The position numbers were made by a program, and so were the translations under genes. Below, piece by piece: positions 1-11,339 of a stretch of DNA of 64,000 nt; position 1 is the stretch's first letter; each line of letters starts with the position of its first letter. The notes under the pieces were generated by a model. It did not search any database and was not told where the DNA came from. It worked only from the letters and a program-made list of their open reading frames with translations. The stretch spans positions 1 through 64,000 of the forward strand of contig WPIO01000373.1 of assembly GCA_009760855.2 (NCBI GenBank), written 5' to 3'. This DNA comes from Cristatella mucedo (lineage: Eukaryota > Bryozoa > Phylactolaemata > Cristatellidae).

Positions 1-97
1 CAGCTGTGCACCTAATGCCGATCGAGCTTTATAATAACAATACAATGCAATCAAAGCTTAATCAGGCTCCGCCGTGCTGTTTCTCTCTCCGTCCATA

Positions 98-103
<6 letters not shown>

Positions 104-152
<49 letters not shown>

Positions 153-153
153 A

Positions 154-190
<37 letters not shown>
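104..190. repeat. (TA)n microsatellite
   Basis: Nearly pure TA dinucleotides with a few interruptions. The duplicate copy at 54829-54928 holds a TA array at the same position but with a different length and a mixed TA/CATA pattern, so the array has changed since duplication. Confidence 0.95.
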
Positions 191-191
<1 letters not shown>

Positions 192-689
192 CTTCATATA
201 ATCAACCCCCCAACATTTTGTTTTTCCATCCCTCTCTGCATGGGCTTGAGTTACCAGAGTGCTTTTTAGGACCAGTTAAAGGCATTCCTATGATGATAAT
301 GCAATTTCTCAGGTGTGCCACTGAGCTGTCAACATTACCTCATTCAAATCTTTAGTAGTCAGAGGTATTGTACATCAGCACCTCCCACAGTTGCGGCTGC
401 ATACATGCCAGGTATTATCACTTAACTGGAAACTGTGAGCCCAAAATGCATTCAACCCCAAACACTAAACCCAAAGCTTAGACTAAAAGTAGATCTAAAC
501 CGTTTTTTTTTACCGCGACGCTGGGAACAATTTTGAAGAGCCAGCTGTAGACCCTGGGCAGATTAAGTAAACTGACCTGGCTCTTTGAACAAAGGTTGCC
601 GTCTCAGCTCCTTAAGCCAAAATAGGATACTTGCTTCAAATTAATAGCGAATCAAGGGTTATTTTCAAGCCCGGTGTCTAGCTTGAAAA

Positions 690-1555
690 ACATGCAATTT
701 TCAGGCACAATGTGGGCTTCCACTTTTGTGCAGATGACACTTAGTTGTATTTTACCTTTGATCCCTCAAAATTATCGAGCGTGTCAGATCATTCTCACAA
801 CTCTATTGCTGCACCTATTTCCGTCATCCGCACATGGATGGCACGCAAAATTCTCAAATATATCGATTAAACCAACTTAATTTTAATGGCAAACCAAGTG
901 TCACATGGAAATTGAAAAGCTTAACGCTCAAAATCGGGTCTGCCACCATATCCTCTGTTAAATCTGCATAGGATATCATTTCACTTTCTCTTTGTTGCGT
1001 GAGACGAAGTCTGTTGGCTACCAAATTCGTACCGAAAGCCGCTTAGGCTGTGAGGGCGCTATGCAAAACTCACATGTGTAAGACCCACATTGTCTTTGTG
1101 GCTTTGTGGAGTTACAGACGGAGATACATTACATCACATTTCCTGTTCCAAAGCGACCTTTCACTCGACAAACACCTCAGCTCTGCACTCAAGTCTTCCT
1201 ACTTACGGCTACATGATATTGCTAGAAGTCAAGCTTGCTAGACAAGGACAACATTCAATGCATTTATGATATCCCGCATCGCATTCTGTAACTAGCTGCT
1301 TGTTTGTATGACGAGCTGTGCAATCAGAGCTACCCTCTAATCAGTTTGGCAGTGTACCACCTGCTATTCTGACTGAAATGTTCTACCTGTACCTTTAACC
1401 ACCTCATTTGCTTGGTAGACCTTGATTTTAGTTCGTATGCTCCTAAAGCCGGGAACTCTTTCCCGAATGATCTCAACACATTCCCTGACTTGATGAAATT
1501 CTAAACGGACTGACCGGTTTGTCACAGAATCTAGTTAGTCCTGATTTCTCACAAC
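690..1555 (+). pseudogene. Degraded LINE family 1 RT relic with a nested LINE family 2 tail
   Basis: Around 710-760 the bases match the reverse-transcriptase stretch that ends in the YADD box of LINE family 1, but the box is mutated and stops intervene. At about 965-1134 there is a short 3' end of LINE family 2 (tail of the type acagacggagatacattaca). Family 1 sequence resumes at 1135 with the segment that encodes the post-RT motif 'QSDLSLD' and runs to about 1550. The same nested arrangement occurs at 55430-56100, so both insertions predate the segmental duplication. Confidence 0.7.
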
Positions 1556-1834
1556 TTAGAATTTACCACCATCGGAGAACTCAACCTCTTTCTAGAAGCT
1601 TTATGATATAAAATACCCTATGTGCATGTCGCTTCCAATGGTTGCAACCCCGAAGGTGGACCGCAAGATACGAGCAGCATACTTTCTAGCCGCAGAACAC
1701 AGCTGCACAGTCCAAGTTGCAGATGTTGTAGCTGTCGGTCGCTATAGGTTCGACTCTCATGCTCTCGAAGCACAGTATCGCATTGACTACGGAAGCTGCA
1801 GACCCGAGCTCTGTCAGTCTTACGGATACATAAT

Positions 1835-2490
1835 ATTTCTAGAAATGTTGCTCGCTTTAGGCAAGGATGCTGCATGCAAAATAGTCTATGCATTTGTGAT
1901 ATCCTTTCTCGAATTCTTTAGTGTGCTGCCGGCTGGTATGCCGAGCTGTGCAATCAGGTGTTTGCTGTTTGTGCAGAAGTTGGAAGATAGGTTCATCTGT
2001 TGTGAGCGTCGCAGTTGCCAAATCACACGATTAATCTGCTACCTACACGGAGTCCAAATCAAGGAGCACATTGGGTTTAATGCTTCGCCCCTCACGTTTA
2101 GGCCCCTCCATTCTCTTACTCAAGACTACCGATCAAAGCTACCCTCCAATCACTTACGCATTGTACCACCTGCTATTCTGAATAAAATTGCCTACCTGTA
2201 ACTTTAACCACCTTAAGGGATTTTTAGACCTTGCCTTTAGTACGAATGCTCATAAAGCTGGGAATTATTTCCCGAACGACGTCACCACATTCTCTGACTT
2301 GATGAAATTGTAAAAAAAAGCTCAAAAGACTTACCGGTTTTTCACAGAATTTAGTGGATCAATGTGATGTGTCCTCAGTGTGCTTTTGCATATTGAAACT
2401 ATGGGCGCTACAACTAACTATATGTGAGATGTTGGCACTGTGTATTTCACCTTTAATCTTGCCATGCTTGTTCAGATTGAGCAAGTGACT
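1835..2490 (+). pseudogene. Degraded LINE family 1 C-terminal relic
   Basis: A partly open reading frame resembles the C-terminal part of LINE family 1, with recognisable remnants of 'LDFCNSLLTGLP', 'ERRSCHITPLL' and 'LTFRSLHS'. It is followed by a decayed 3' region with the 'gtgggtc...gtgat' context seen in younger copies. The frame is broken and the product would be non-functional. The counterpart in the second duplicate is at about 56440-57080. Confidence 0.65.
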
Positions 2491-3170
2491 AATAATCATT
2501 CGTACATAACCTAAAATAGAATAAAATCGCTAAGAGCAATATTAACATGTATCATTTTAAATGTATTGCAAAAGCCAAAAACGTAGCATTCTCATCTTAT
2601 CAAATTAAATTACATAGTTAACATGCAAAGCAACCAGTTAACATGACCACTGACCATAAAAAACGTGGATTAATTCTTAGGTTAGAATCTAATGCACGCA
2701 ACTATGATAGAGACAAGCTCACTTGGGAGAGGGAAAGCTGTCTACAACAATTTTTCTTCCGCAGAGATTAAATTATGCATTACCATTGTTAATGATTACA
2801 ATTTAAAGCAGTTACCGAACTGAAAGATAGAGATCAAAACTTTCAGTTATTATTTAATAAAGACGTGACGACAAAAATGTTTTAACTTAGTGTGATGGAC
2901 TTCCAGATAATAAACAGCCGAGGTATGATGAAGTTTAGGTATTGGAGAAGTGATCTCTAAGTGAGGTGCAGGGTATTGATATTGAATTAAGTGTTGGTAA
3001 CTAGCAGTCAAAGCAAACATAGACTTGGTTTGCTGGGGGAGTCACAATAGCGAATGCAGACCGGAATTTAATCGGGAATCGATTCTTTTTTCTGTCCTTC
3101 CTGCCATTTTTACTTTTCTCGTTAGTAAGCTGTTTTTTCATGGCTGAAAAGAAAACTGCTCCTTTAGATC
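2490..3170. other. Non-coding part of the segmental duplication
   Basis: I see no gene or recognised transposon here. The stretch is AT-rich and is matched closely by 57060-57785, the best-preserved part of the duplication. Confidence 0.6.
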
Positions 3171-3422
3171 GTGAAAAGAAAACTACTCCTTTCTCGCCTC
3201 CTGACATAGAGCGCTCTAACGTGCGTTCTTGTTCGTTGCAGAATTCTTCCGAAAACCGAAGTTCTTGCGAACATCGTATACGGAAACGATACAGCTAAGA
3301 CCTGTTTAAAGTTATTCTGATTGTTATTTGACCGTAGCGCGTAAGAAATTACGTGCCTATGGATATTTAAACGCTTAACGCTTCGGGCTGCTGGGTCTCC
3401 CACGCCGGCGGCTGCCTTAGCT

Positions 3423-6400
3423 TTGCCGGCGGCTAGTAACCTGCTTGTTAGTTATGATCGTCAGCAGCTGCTATCGCTTCGTCATCGCATATCAAATGCA
3501 TTCCTAGATATTAATGTTGTTGCTAAGATTCATGAACTATGCATTAACAAAAGAAAAGCACCCCGTAGCCGCGGTGGCCGGAACCGCCAGCTCAGACGCC
3601 GCTCGTTGGGCGGAACCTGCAAGCTGAGTACCAGCTCGTTCGGTATTCCTAGCATTGTCTTGAACCGCTCAGCACGCTCCCCCACTTGCGTCACTGTAAA
3701 TTCCTCAAACTTAGTGGTCATCAAGTCTGTTGTAACCCCATCGGCCAGACTTCACGCTTGCCTTTGGAATCCTCGCTCAATGTGCAATAAACCTCTGGTA
3801 ATAAGCGACCTTATTTCTGAAAATGGTATCGACCTGCTCGCCCTAACTGAAACTTGGCTGAAATCGATAAACTGTCCGACAATTAAGAAAAAAACAAAAG
3901 ACGCTACTCCATATGGTTTCACGTTCTTTCACACCCCTAGATCAATCAAAACTGGAGGTGGAGTTGCTATGATCGTGCGCTCGAAATTCAACTTCAAGCC
4001 ATTCGCGGTACCCTCGAAGCAGTCTTTTGAATCAATTGTCCTGGTCTCACCCGAAAACAAGCTACCGATAGTGGCAGTAGTCTATCGCCCACCAGGTACC
4101 AAATCCTCCTTTATCTCAGATTTCTCCGATCTCATTTCGATTCTGTGTGCAAGAAATCGATCCTTCCTCGTTATGGGTGATTTCAATGTTCACTTTGATA
4201 ACTTATCTGACACTTTCAGCCCCGAATTTCGTGCATTGACTTACTCATTGTCTCTTGTGGCTCATGTGCATGGCCCTACCCACATTAAGGGTCACACACT
4301 CGACCAGATTTTCTCATATAACTGCACTTTGTCATCACCAATTATTACCAAATCATGCTTATCTGACCACATAAAGATCTCATTCAATCTACAGTGTGTG
4401 CCCACATCCTCCTCTAAAATAACCTGTGAATCGCGAAACCTCAAGACCCTTGACATCGATGCTGTCCGTACGAGAATATCTGCTTCACCTCTGCTGCTCA
4501 ATCCTCCCTCCGATCTGTCATCATTGGTAGATAGCTTCAACACGACACTAGCTGACACGCTAGACGAGTTTGCCCCTCTGACAAAGCGTACTTTGCGCCC
4601 CCGCCCAGACGGCCTATGGTTTACCACAGACATTAAACTAGCCAAGTCTACTAAACGAAAGCTTGAAAAAGCATACAAAAGATCAGGACCAACTGTCCAT
4701 CTACAGGCATATGAAGACTACTGTAGGTCGTACCAATCGATCCTAGCAAAGGCCAAGTCTAGTTTTTATAAAAACATTGTTGAATCACAGATGCACAATC
4801 CAAAAATGCTGATATCGGCAATAAACCATCTCCTCAACCGTTCCCTGATTAGCTCCTTACCTGATGATCCTAATGATGATCTAGCCGATCGCTTCTCTCG
4901 ATTTTCTGTTCAGAAGATAGATAAGATCATCGAATCCATCCCTGTGATGACAACCTCCACACTAGAATGCTGTTCCTCGGTTCCTGGCTGCACCTCAATG
5001 TCTGCATTTAAGCAGGTCACTAGTGATCTAGTCCTAAAGTTCGTATCTCAATCAAAAAAGACAACAAGTCCTCTGGACCCTATTCCCACTGTCCTGCTCC
5101 TATGTTGCATTGATCTGCTGCTGCCATGCATAGCTAACATAATTAATATGTCATATGCCTCAGGTCATGTCCCAGAACCTTTCAAAAAAGCTGTAGTCAG
5201 GCCACTTCTCAAAAAAACTGCACTTGACCAAGAGAACTTGAGCAACTACCGCCCAGTTTCCCTTCTACCATTCCTATCTAAGACACTCGAACGGGTCGTG
5301 GTGGACCAGCTGAACTCGTATATCGAAACCTCACACCTTGCTAGTAAGTTCCAGTCTGGCTTTAGAGCTAATCACTCCACAGAGTCAGCTTTGCTTCGGG
5401 TATACAACGACCTAATTTGGAATGCAGACATGGGTAGAGTGTCTCTGCTTGTTTTGCTTGATCTTTCGGCAGCTTTTGATACCATCGATCACAAAGTTCT
5501 TCTAGAGCGCCTCTCATCTCGCCTGGGCATCACTGGCACTGCTCTGCAGTGGTTCAGGTCCTATCTCAGTGGGAGACTCCAGAGTATTGACGTGAATGGA
5601 CAAAGATCATCTGAAGTACCTCTGAAATATGGAGTACCTCAGGGCTCAGTGCTAGGTCCGGTTCTTTTCATGGTTTATACTCTGCCTCTTGCTGATGTGA
5701 TTGCCAAGCACAATCTAGGCTTTCACTTCTATGCGGATGACACTCAGTTGTACCTTTGCTTTGATTCCTCCAAGCCTTTGGGCACCTCAAATTCTCTAAA
5801 CTCACTAGCTGCATGCATTGATGACATCCGCACATGGATGACAGCAAATTTTCTAAAACTAAACGATGATAAAACTAACTTACTAGTTATGGGCAAACCC
5901 AGTGTGATCCAGAGATTGGAAAGGCTGACTCTCAAAATTGGCTCTGCCAGCATATCTCCAGCTGAATCAGCTCGAAATCTAGGTGTCATATTCCAAAGCG
6001 ACCTCTCGTTAGACGACCATATCAGCTCCACAGTCAAATCTGTCTATTTTCAGCTTCATAACATTGCTAAAATTCGGGCTTGTTTAGATAAGGATACCAC
6101 GTCCAAGTTGGTCCATGCATTCGTGACATCCCGTCTCGACTTCTGCAACTCACTGCTTACTGGCCTACCAGCATGTGCGATCAGGCGATTGCAGCTGGTG
6201 CAAAACTCCGCAGCTAGGGTTGTCTGTCATGAGCGTGGCAGTTGCCACATCACACCACTTCTCGTCGACCTGCACTGGCTACCAGTCAAGCAACGGATTC
6301 ACTTCAAGGTTTTGTCCCTCACTTTTAGGTCCCTTCATTCTATGGCTCCAGCCTATCTGTCAGATATACTACCCCATCAGGCTAAGTATCGTACCACCCG

Positions 6401-6437
6401 CTTTTCGGAATCCAACAGTCTAGAAATAGTCCAATAG
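3423..6437 (+). CDS. LINE ORF2-type polyprotein: AP endonuclease plus reverse transcriptase
   Basis: The protein has 1004 residues. The APE-type endonuclease shows the expected catalytic segments: WNPRS near residue 114, LTETWL near 140, YRPPG, MGDFNVHFD near 251, HTLDQ and SDH near 313. The reverse transcriptase has NYRPVSLLP near 608, SGFRANHSTESALL, the catalytic DLSAAFD with Asp near 680, [10 protein letters not shown] near 736 and YADD at 770-773, followed by the thumb motif RNLGVIF. All catalytic residues I checked are intact. Compared with sister copies, the ORF stops about 54 codons early, at 6435-6437, because of a small local sequence change; the same frame is then open to a stop at 6600-6602. 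Residues 1-100 are basic and unlike known domains. The copy may have lost activity recently, depending on whether the C-terminal tail is needed. Confidence 0.88.
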   Translation: MPAASNLLVSYDRQQLLSLRHRISNAFLDINVVAKIHELCINKRKAPRSRGGRNRQLRRRSLGGTCKLSTSSFGIPSIVLNRSARSPTCVTVNSSNLVVIKSVVTPSARLHACLWNPRSMCNKPLVISDLISENGIDLLALTETWLKSINCPTIKKKTKDATPYGFTFFHTPRSIKTGGGVAMIVRSKFNFKPFAVPSKQSFESIVLVSPENKLPIVAVVYRPPGTKSSFISDFSDLISILCARNRSFLVMGDFNVHFDNLSDTFSPEFRALTYSLSLVAHVHGPTHIKGHTLDQIFSYNCTLSSPIITKSCLSDHIKISFNLQCVPTSSSKITCESRNLKTLDIDAVRTRISASPLLLNPPSDLSSLVDSFNTTLADTLDEFAPLTKRTLRPRPDGLWFTTDIKLAKSTKRKLEKAYKRSGPTVHLQAYEDYCRSYQSILAKAKSSFYKNIVESQMHNPKMLISAINHLLNRSLISSLPDDPNDDLADRFSRFSVQKIDKIIESIPVMTTSTLECCSSVPGCTSMSAFKQVTSDLVLKFVSQSKKTTSPLDPIPTVLLLCCIDLLLPCIANIINMSYASGHVPEPFKKAVVRPLLKKTALDQENLSNYRPVSLLPFLSKTLERVVVDQLNSYIETSHLASKFQSGFRANHSTESALLRVYNDLIWNADMGRVSLLVLLDLSAAFDTIDHKVLLERLSSRLGITGTALQWFRSYLSGRLQSIDVNGQRSSEVPLKYGVPQGSVLGPVLFMVYTLPLADVIAKHNLGFHFYADDTQLYLCFDSSKPLGTSNSLNSLAACIDDIRTWMTANFLKLNDDKTNLLVMGKPSVIQRLERLTLKIGSASISPAESARNLGVIFQSDLSLDDHISSTVKSVYFQLHNIAKIRACLDKDTTSKLVHAFVTSRLDFCNSLLTGLPACAIRRLQLVQNSAARVVCHERGSCHITPLLVDLHWLPVKQRIHFKVLSLTFRSLHSMAPAYLSDILPHQAKYRTTRFSESNSLEIVQ

Positions 6438-6749
6438 TCTCATACAAACCTCAAATCCTTTGGAGACCGTGCATTTAGTTCATATGCTCCCAAAGCCTGG
6501 AACTCCCTCCCGACCTGCGTCAGAACATCCCCTGACCTGACCACATTTAAAAGGTACCTAAAAACACACCAATTTAGGACAGCATTTAGTGGGTCCCTGT
6601 GATTCGTCCTTGATGTGCTTATGCGTGCTGACACTGTGCATGCTGCCACTAACCACATTTGCATGCTGAGCCTGTGCATGTCACCCCTAACCATATTATT
6701 CATTTCGTTTGTTTTTTCAAGCATGATTTTACTTACCATTCAATGGCAT

Positions 6750-6839
6750 TTCACTTTACAGCAAATGTAAAGCACCTAGAGAGAGATTAAGTTCTCTGAG
6801 GGTGCTTTATCAAGTGAATTATTATTATTATTATTATTA
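6750..6839 (+). repeat. LINE family 1 3' tail with (ATT)n
   Basis: The last about 70 bases can form a stem between 'aaagcacct' and 'agggtgcttta', and end in ATT repeats. This tail is the part shared with the tRNA-derived SINEs of this window and is the probable recognition signal for reverse transcription. That function is inferred from other LINE/SINE pairs. Confidence 0.75.
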
Positions 6840-6840
6840 G

Positions 6841-7043
6841 CACCGCACTTGAAGACACAGAGCAACAACTATATGAACGAGGGCTGCATTTCTTTATACT
6901 GATATTTTTCGTTAAATTGGGACATAACCCCAATAAGCACAGAACGACTTATGCTCCTGCTAGCTGAGAGGCACCCTGCAAGATTCAGAACTAGGAAACG
7001 CAAGCTAAGATGACGCCATCGCGTCGGCCGCAGGATGAGACAT
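6841..7043. repeat. Family X fragments, partly inverted
   Basis: Bases 6841-6995 are the reverse complement of about 58215-58372. Bases about 6993-7043 then match 58806-58858 in direct orientation, beginning 'ggaaacgcaagctaagatg'. Relative to the second duplicate, copy 1 has therefore suffered an inversion with deletion at the downstream flank of the LINE insertion. Confidence 0.75.
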
Positions 7044-7535
7044 AATAATAATAATAATGCACTTGATAAAGCGTCCTCAGAGAAATCAATCTCTTTCTAG
7101 GCGCCATACATTTGCTGCAATAGGAAATGCAAATGAATGGTGAGTAATATCATGCTTGATAAACAAACAACATGAATAACATGGTTAGGAGTGACATGCA
7201 CAGGGTCAGCATGCAAATGTGGTTAGTGGCAGCATGCACAGTTTCAGCACGCACAAGCACATAAAAGACGAATTACAAGGACCCACTAAACGCTGTCATA
7301 AATAGGTGCTTATTAAGTTTGTTTTTAATTCGGAAATGTCAAGGGATGTTGCGGCCCAAGTCGGGAGTGAGTTCCAGGCTTTGGATGCGAACTAAATGCA
7401 CCGTCTCCATTGGATGTAAGGTGTAGACGAGGTATAGGTAAAAATTTAGATTCCGAAAAGCGGTTGGTACGATACTTGGCCTGGTGAGCCAGTAGATCTG
7501 ATAGGTAGACTGGAACCAAAGAAGGAAGGCATCTA
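7044..7535 (-). mobile_element. LINE family 1, truncated copy
   Basis: Starting with ATA repeats and 'gcacttgataaagcg', this is the reverse complement of the family 1 3' end. It runs through the 3' UTR into the C-terminal coding part and stops abruptly at about 7535. A plus-strand piece of the same family follows directly, making a head-to-head pair. Confidence 0.85.
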
Positions 7536-8294
7536 AGTTGGTCCCTACACTTGTGACATCCCGACTTGACTTACGTAACTCGTTGCTTGCTGGCCTACGT
7601 AATAATATATATATAAGCAATATATATATATAATATATATATATAAGCAATCAGGCGATTACAGCTGGAGCAAAACTAAGCAGCTAAGCTTGTCTGTCGT
7701 GAACGTAGCAGTTGCCACGTCACACCACTTCTCGCCGACTTGCACTGGCTACCAGTCAAGCAACGGATCGACTTCAAAGTTTTGTCACTCACTTTTAGGT
7801 CACTTCATTATTTTGCTCCAGCCTATCTCTCATATCTACTCCCCCATCAGGCCAAGCATCGTACCACCTGCTTTTCGGAATCCAACAGTTTACCACTACC
7901 TCGTAAAAACCTCAAATCCTTTGGAGACCATGCATTTAGTTCGTATGCTCCCAAAGCCTGGAACTCCCTCTCGACTTGTGTCAGAATATCCCATGACTTG
8001 GCCGTATTTAAAAGAAATTAAAAAAACACACCTATTTATGACAGCACTTAGTGGGTCGCTGTGATTCTTCGTTTTTGTGCTTATGCGTGCTGACACTGTG
8101 CATGCTGCCACTAATCACACTTGCATGCTGACCAAGTGCATGTCACCCCTAACCAGGTTATTCCTATTTATCAAGCATGGTATAACTCACGATTCAATCG
8201 TGTTTCTTTTTGCAGCAAATGTAAAGCGCCTAGGAAGAGATTGAGTTCTCTGAAGGCGCTTTATCAAGTGCATTATTAGTAATTATTATTATTG
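7536..8294 (+). mobile_element. LINE family 1, truncated copy with internal AT expansion
   Basis: The fragment covers the C-terminal coding region and 3' UTR and ends in ATT repeats. At 7603-7652 a short AT-rich repeat ('ataagcaatatata' units) interrupts the coding part where other copies encode 'LPACAIRR'. Several stops and frameshifts make it non-coding. Confidence 0.85.
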
Positions 8295-8860
8295 GATGCT
8301 CAGGGAGATGAGCAAGCAGCACGGTGTGGTACCAGCAGTGCCCGGTAAAAAAGGATGGGAAAAGCGTGAACTGGTGATGTGGGAGGAAACGCCAGAGGTG
8401 CTGCTGGCGGCGGCGGAAACGTGAGAGGTGCTGGTGGCCCCCTAAACCCTGAGGGTGCTGGCCGAGACGCAAACGCTCTAATTGCTGCCGGCTGGGAGAA
8501 CGAGCAAGCTGCTGGCTGTGGCGGAAACGCATAAAGTGCCCGAGACACTGCAGTCGCTCGCCGTCAATGAGGTGCTGCACAGATGCTCCAAACCTCAAAC
8601 TCGAAGGAGACTTAAGCACGAACCTTCATTTCGCTAGGAGACTCAAATTCTTGAGGCATCGGCTTTGTCGAGCAGACGCCTGGAGACACCCAAGGTGTTA
8701 CAGGCTAGGCGAAGCTTGCGGCCCGTGTATCAGAGAAGAGGCCCAGGCCGGCTGCACAGGAGACGCTCGGTGAGCCCGTCTCTAGCTGTCGTCTTCCGGA
8801 GGAACTTGTGGGGCTGCTAGGCTTAAAAAGGTTCCGAAAAAAATGATAATATATTGAATG
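8295..8860 (+). repeat. Family X fragment with decayed Ala/Glu/Val-rich coding repeat
   Basis: The fragment matches 58855-59095 and 59275-59420, and parts of 36170-36600. It contains units like 'gaggtgctgctggcggcgg' that would encode Glu-Val-Leu-Leu-Ala-Ala, broken by stops. It lacks the SINE present in the second copy at 59096-59245 and so shows the empty site near 8595. Confidence 0.65.
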
Positions 8861-8862
8861 CA

Positions 8863-10075
8863 CTTGGTTTGTTCCAGGCTTTGGATGCGAACTAAATGCA
8901 CCGTCTCCATTAGATTTGAGGTTTAGACGAGGTATAGGTAAAGATTTGGATTCCGAAAAGCGGTTGGTACGATGCTTGCCCTGGTGAGCCAGTAGATCTG
9001 ATTGGTAGACTGGAGCCAAAGAAGGAAGGCATCTAAAAGTGAGCGACAAAACCTGAAAGTCGATCAGTTGCTTGACTGGTAGCCAGTGCAGGTCGGCGAG
9101 AAGTTGTGTGATGTGGCAACTGCGACTCTCACGATAGACAAGTGGAGCAGCAGAAACTATATGGAGCTGAAATTAGGCAGAATTGAATGTGGACCTGGTG
9201 TGGCCGTATATAAAAGGTCGCCTTGGAACCTGACGCCTAGATTTCACGCAGATTTAACAGCCTTTATGCTGGCAGAGCCGATTATAAGCGTTATCCTTTC
9301 CACTTACCGAATCGCACTTGGTCGCCCATAACTAGTAAGTTGGTTTTGTCATCATTCAATTAAAGAAAATTTGCTTGCATCTAAACGCGGAAGTCAGCAA
9401 TACGTGCAGCAAGTGAATTGAGAGAATTCGAAGTGCTCGAGGGCTGGGAGGGATCAAAGCAAAGGTACAACTGAGCGTTATCCACATAGAAGTGAAACCC
9501 TACGTTGTTCTTGGCAAAAATCACATCGGCAATAGGGAGAGTATAAACCGTGAAAAGAACCAGAACTAGCGTAGAGCCCTACAGTACCCCATATTTAAGA
9601 GGTGCATTTGACGATCTTTGTCTATTCACATCAATACTCTTGTGTCTCCCACTGAGATGGGACCTGAACCATTGCAGAGCAGTGCCAGTGATGCCCAGGC
9701 GAGGTGACAGACGCTCAAGAAGAGCTGGGTGACCAAAAGCTGCCGAAAGATCGAGAAAAAAGGCCAGAGATTCTCATGTCAGCATTTCTAAGTAGGTCAT
9801 TGTACACCCGAAGCAATGCTGATTCTGTGGAGTGATTAGCTCGAAAGCCAGACTCGCACTAACTAACAAGGTTTGAAGTTTCAATGTATGAGTTCAGCTG
9901 GTCTACCACGACTCGTTCCAGTGTCTGTGATGGAAATGGTCGAAGAGATTCTGGGCGATAGTTTCCCAAGTTCTCTTGATCTAGTGTCGCTTTCTTGAAA
10001 AGTGGCCTGACTACAGCTTTTCTGAAAGGTGCTGGGAAATGACCAGAGGCTAATAACATATTAATTTTGCTTTTA
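8863..10075 (-). mobile_element. LINE family 1, 3'-truncated or internally deleted copy
   Basis: Read on the minus strand, this covers RT coding sequence from the 'ASGHFPAPFRKAVVRPL' region (near 10070-10000) to the C-terminal 'PKPGT...' region near 8870. There are many stops and an internal divergence near 9150-9250. The 3' UTR tail is missing. It abuts a plus-strand copy at about 10085, again head to head. Confidence 0.8.
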
Positions 10076-10084
10076 TGCATTTTT

Positions 10085-11178
10085 TGAAGCCCGCCAGCTC
10101 GTCGAATGCTCTTCATTTCTTTGCCACATGTATTGATGACATTCGCACAGGGAAGGACGCAAACTTTCTTAAATTGAATCATGATAAAACCAACTGCCTG
10201 GTTATGGGTGAACCAAATGTGCTGCATAAATTGGAAATTTTAGCATTCACCGTCTTCTCTGCCATCACTATATTCTTCCTGTTGAATCTGCACGAAGTCT
10301 AGGAGCCTTTTCCCAAAGAGACTTTCCATTAGAGGACCACATCTGCTTACAGTCAAGTCAGCCGACTTTCAGCTACGTAGGATTGCTAAAATCCGGGCTT
10401 GTTTAGACAGGGATACAAATTTTCAGTTGGTTCATGAATATTTAGTTCTCCGAGGGCGCTTTATCAAGTAAATTATCATTATCATTATTATTATCTGACA
10501 TCCCGTCTTGAATTCTGTAACACTGCTTGCTGTTCTATCGACACGTACCATCAGACGCTCACAGCTTGTGTAAACCTCATCAGCTAGGCTTGTCTATCGT
10601 GAGCCTCACAGTAGACACATCACACCACTTCTCGCTGACCTGCACTGGCTTTCAGTCAAACAACGAGTGAAGTTCATGATTTAGTCACTCACTTTTAGCC
10701 TCTTCCATTTCATAGCTTCAGCCTAAATATCAGATCTATTCCCCACCTGGCTAAGCATCGCACCACTCGCTTTTTGAAATCTAATCGAATTCCTATACAT
10801 CGTACGAACCGGAAATCTTTTCGAAACCGTGCCTTTTGTTCATACACTTCCATACCCTGAACTCACTTTCGACTTGCGTCACGCTACCTTCAGACTCGAC
10901 CATGTTAAAAAGGATTTACCAACATCTTTTTTTCACAGACCTTAGTATTTCCCAGTGTTTCGTCCTTTACGTTCTTATGGTAGCTGACAATGTGCTTGCT
11001 GCCTATAACCATATTTGCATGCTGACTCTGTGTACCTCACCCAGACCATGTTAATCTTGCTTTCATTTAGCACGCCACCACTAACCACCGAATCGTGCTT
11101 ACTATTCAGTTAATACAAAGTGCCTAGAAGAAAATTGAGTTCATTTAAGGTACTATGTAAAATGTATTATTCATATTT
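10085..11178 (+). mobile_element. LINE family 1, old degraded copy
   Basis: The copy begins at the segment encoding 'CIDDIRTG...NFLKLNHDKTN', runs through the C-terminal coding part and ends in a decayed tail near 11100-11175 ('gtgcctagaagaaaattgagtt'). At about 10440-10495 a short 3' tail of the same family is inserted within it. Divergence is clearly higher than in the copies at 3192 and 27199. Confidence 0.75.
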
Positions 11179-11339
11179 GTGTCTACTTTTAAATCGCCAA
11201 GACATGCTAATCTCGCCGGATGTGTCATGTTTTCATTCAGCTCTCAAATCGATCCATACTCGGGCGACATATTTCGGGCCACGTTTCAACCGGAAATAGA
11301 ACTAATCTATTCACTCTTTCTTGCACAATTTTTTTCAAT

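Larger units (their letters stand above)
1..3191 (+). repeat. Segmental duplication, copy 1 (left edge outside window)
   Basis: This stretch is repeated collinearly at about 53509-57796. Shared landmarks, in order, are the opening agctgtgcacctaa, a TA array, degraded LINE fragments, a block around 2400-2900 and the Lys-rich stretch near 3145. Copy 1 keeps about 200 bases (near 745-930) that copy 2 lacks. Because base 1 is already inside the match, the duplication extends to the left of the window. The match breaks at about 3170-3191, where a LINE begins. By eye the two copies differ by scattered substitutions and small indels, so the duplication is not brand new. Confidence 0.85.
3192..6839 (+). 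mobile_element. LINE family 1, near full-length CR1/L2-like non-LTR retrotransposon
   Basis: The element has a GC-richer 5' UTR (about 3192-3422), one long ORF with endonuclease and reverse transcriptase, a 3' UTR and an (ATT)n tail at 6818-6839. The 3' end carries the family signature 'aaagcacctagagagagatt' followed by 'gttctctgagggtgcttta', which recurs in every other copy in the window. The duplicate locus at 57796 lacks it, giving an empty site. Order of domains, a single long ORF and a short microsatellite tail fit the CR1/L2 group of the Jockey superfamily. The 5' boundary is approximate; sequence left of it is a short tandem repeat of the target. Confidence 0.9.

Noticed and set aside
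4292-4678. Minus-strand open frame inside the LINE endonuclease
   Set aside because: Shadow of the long plus-strand LINE ORF; no domain.
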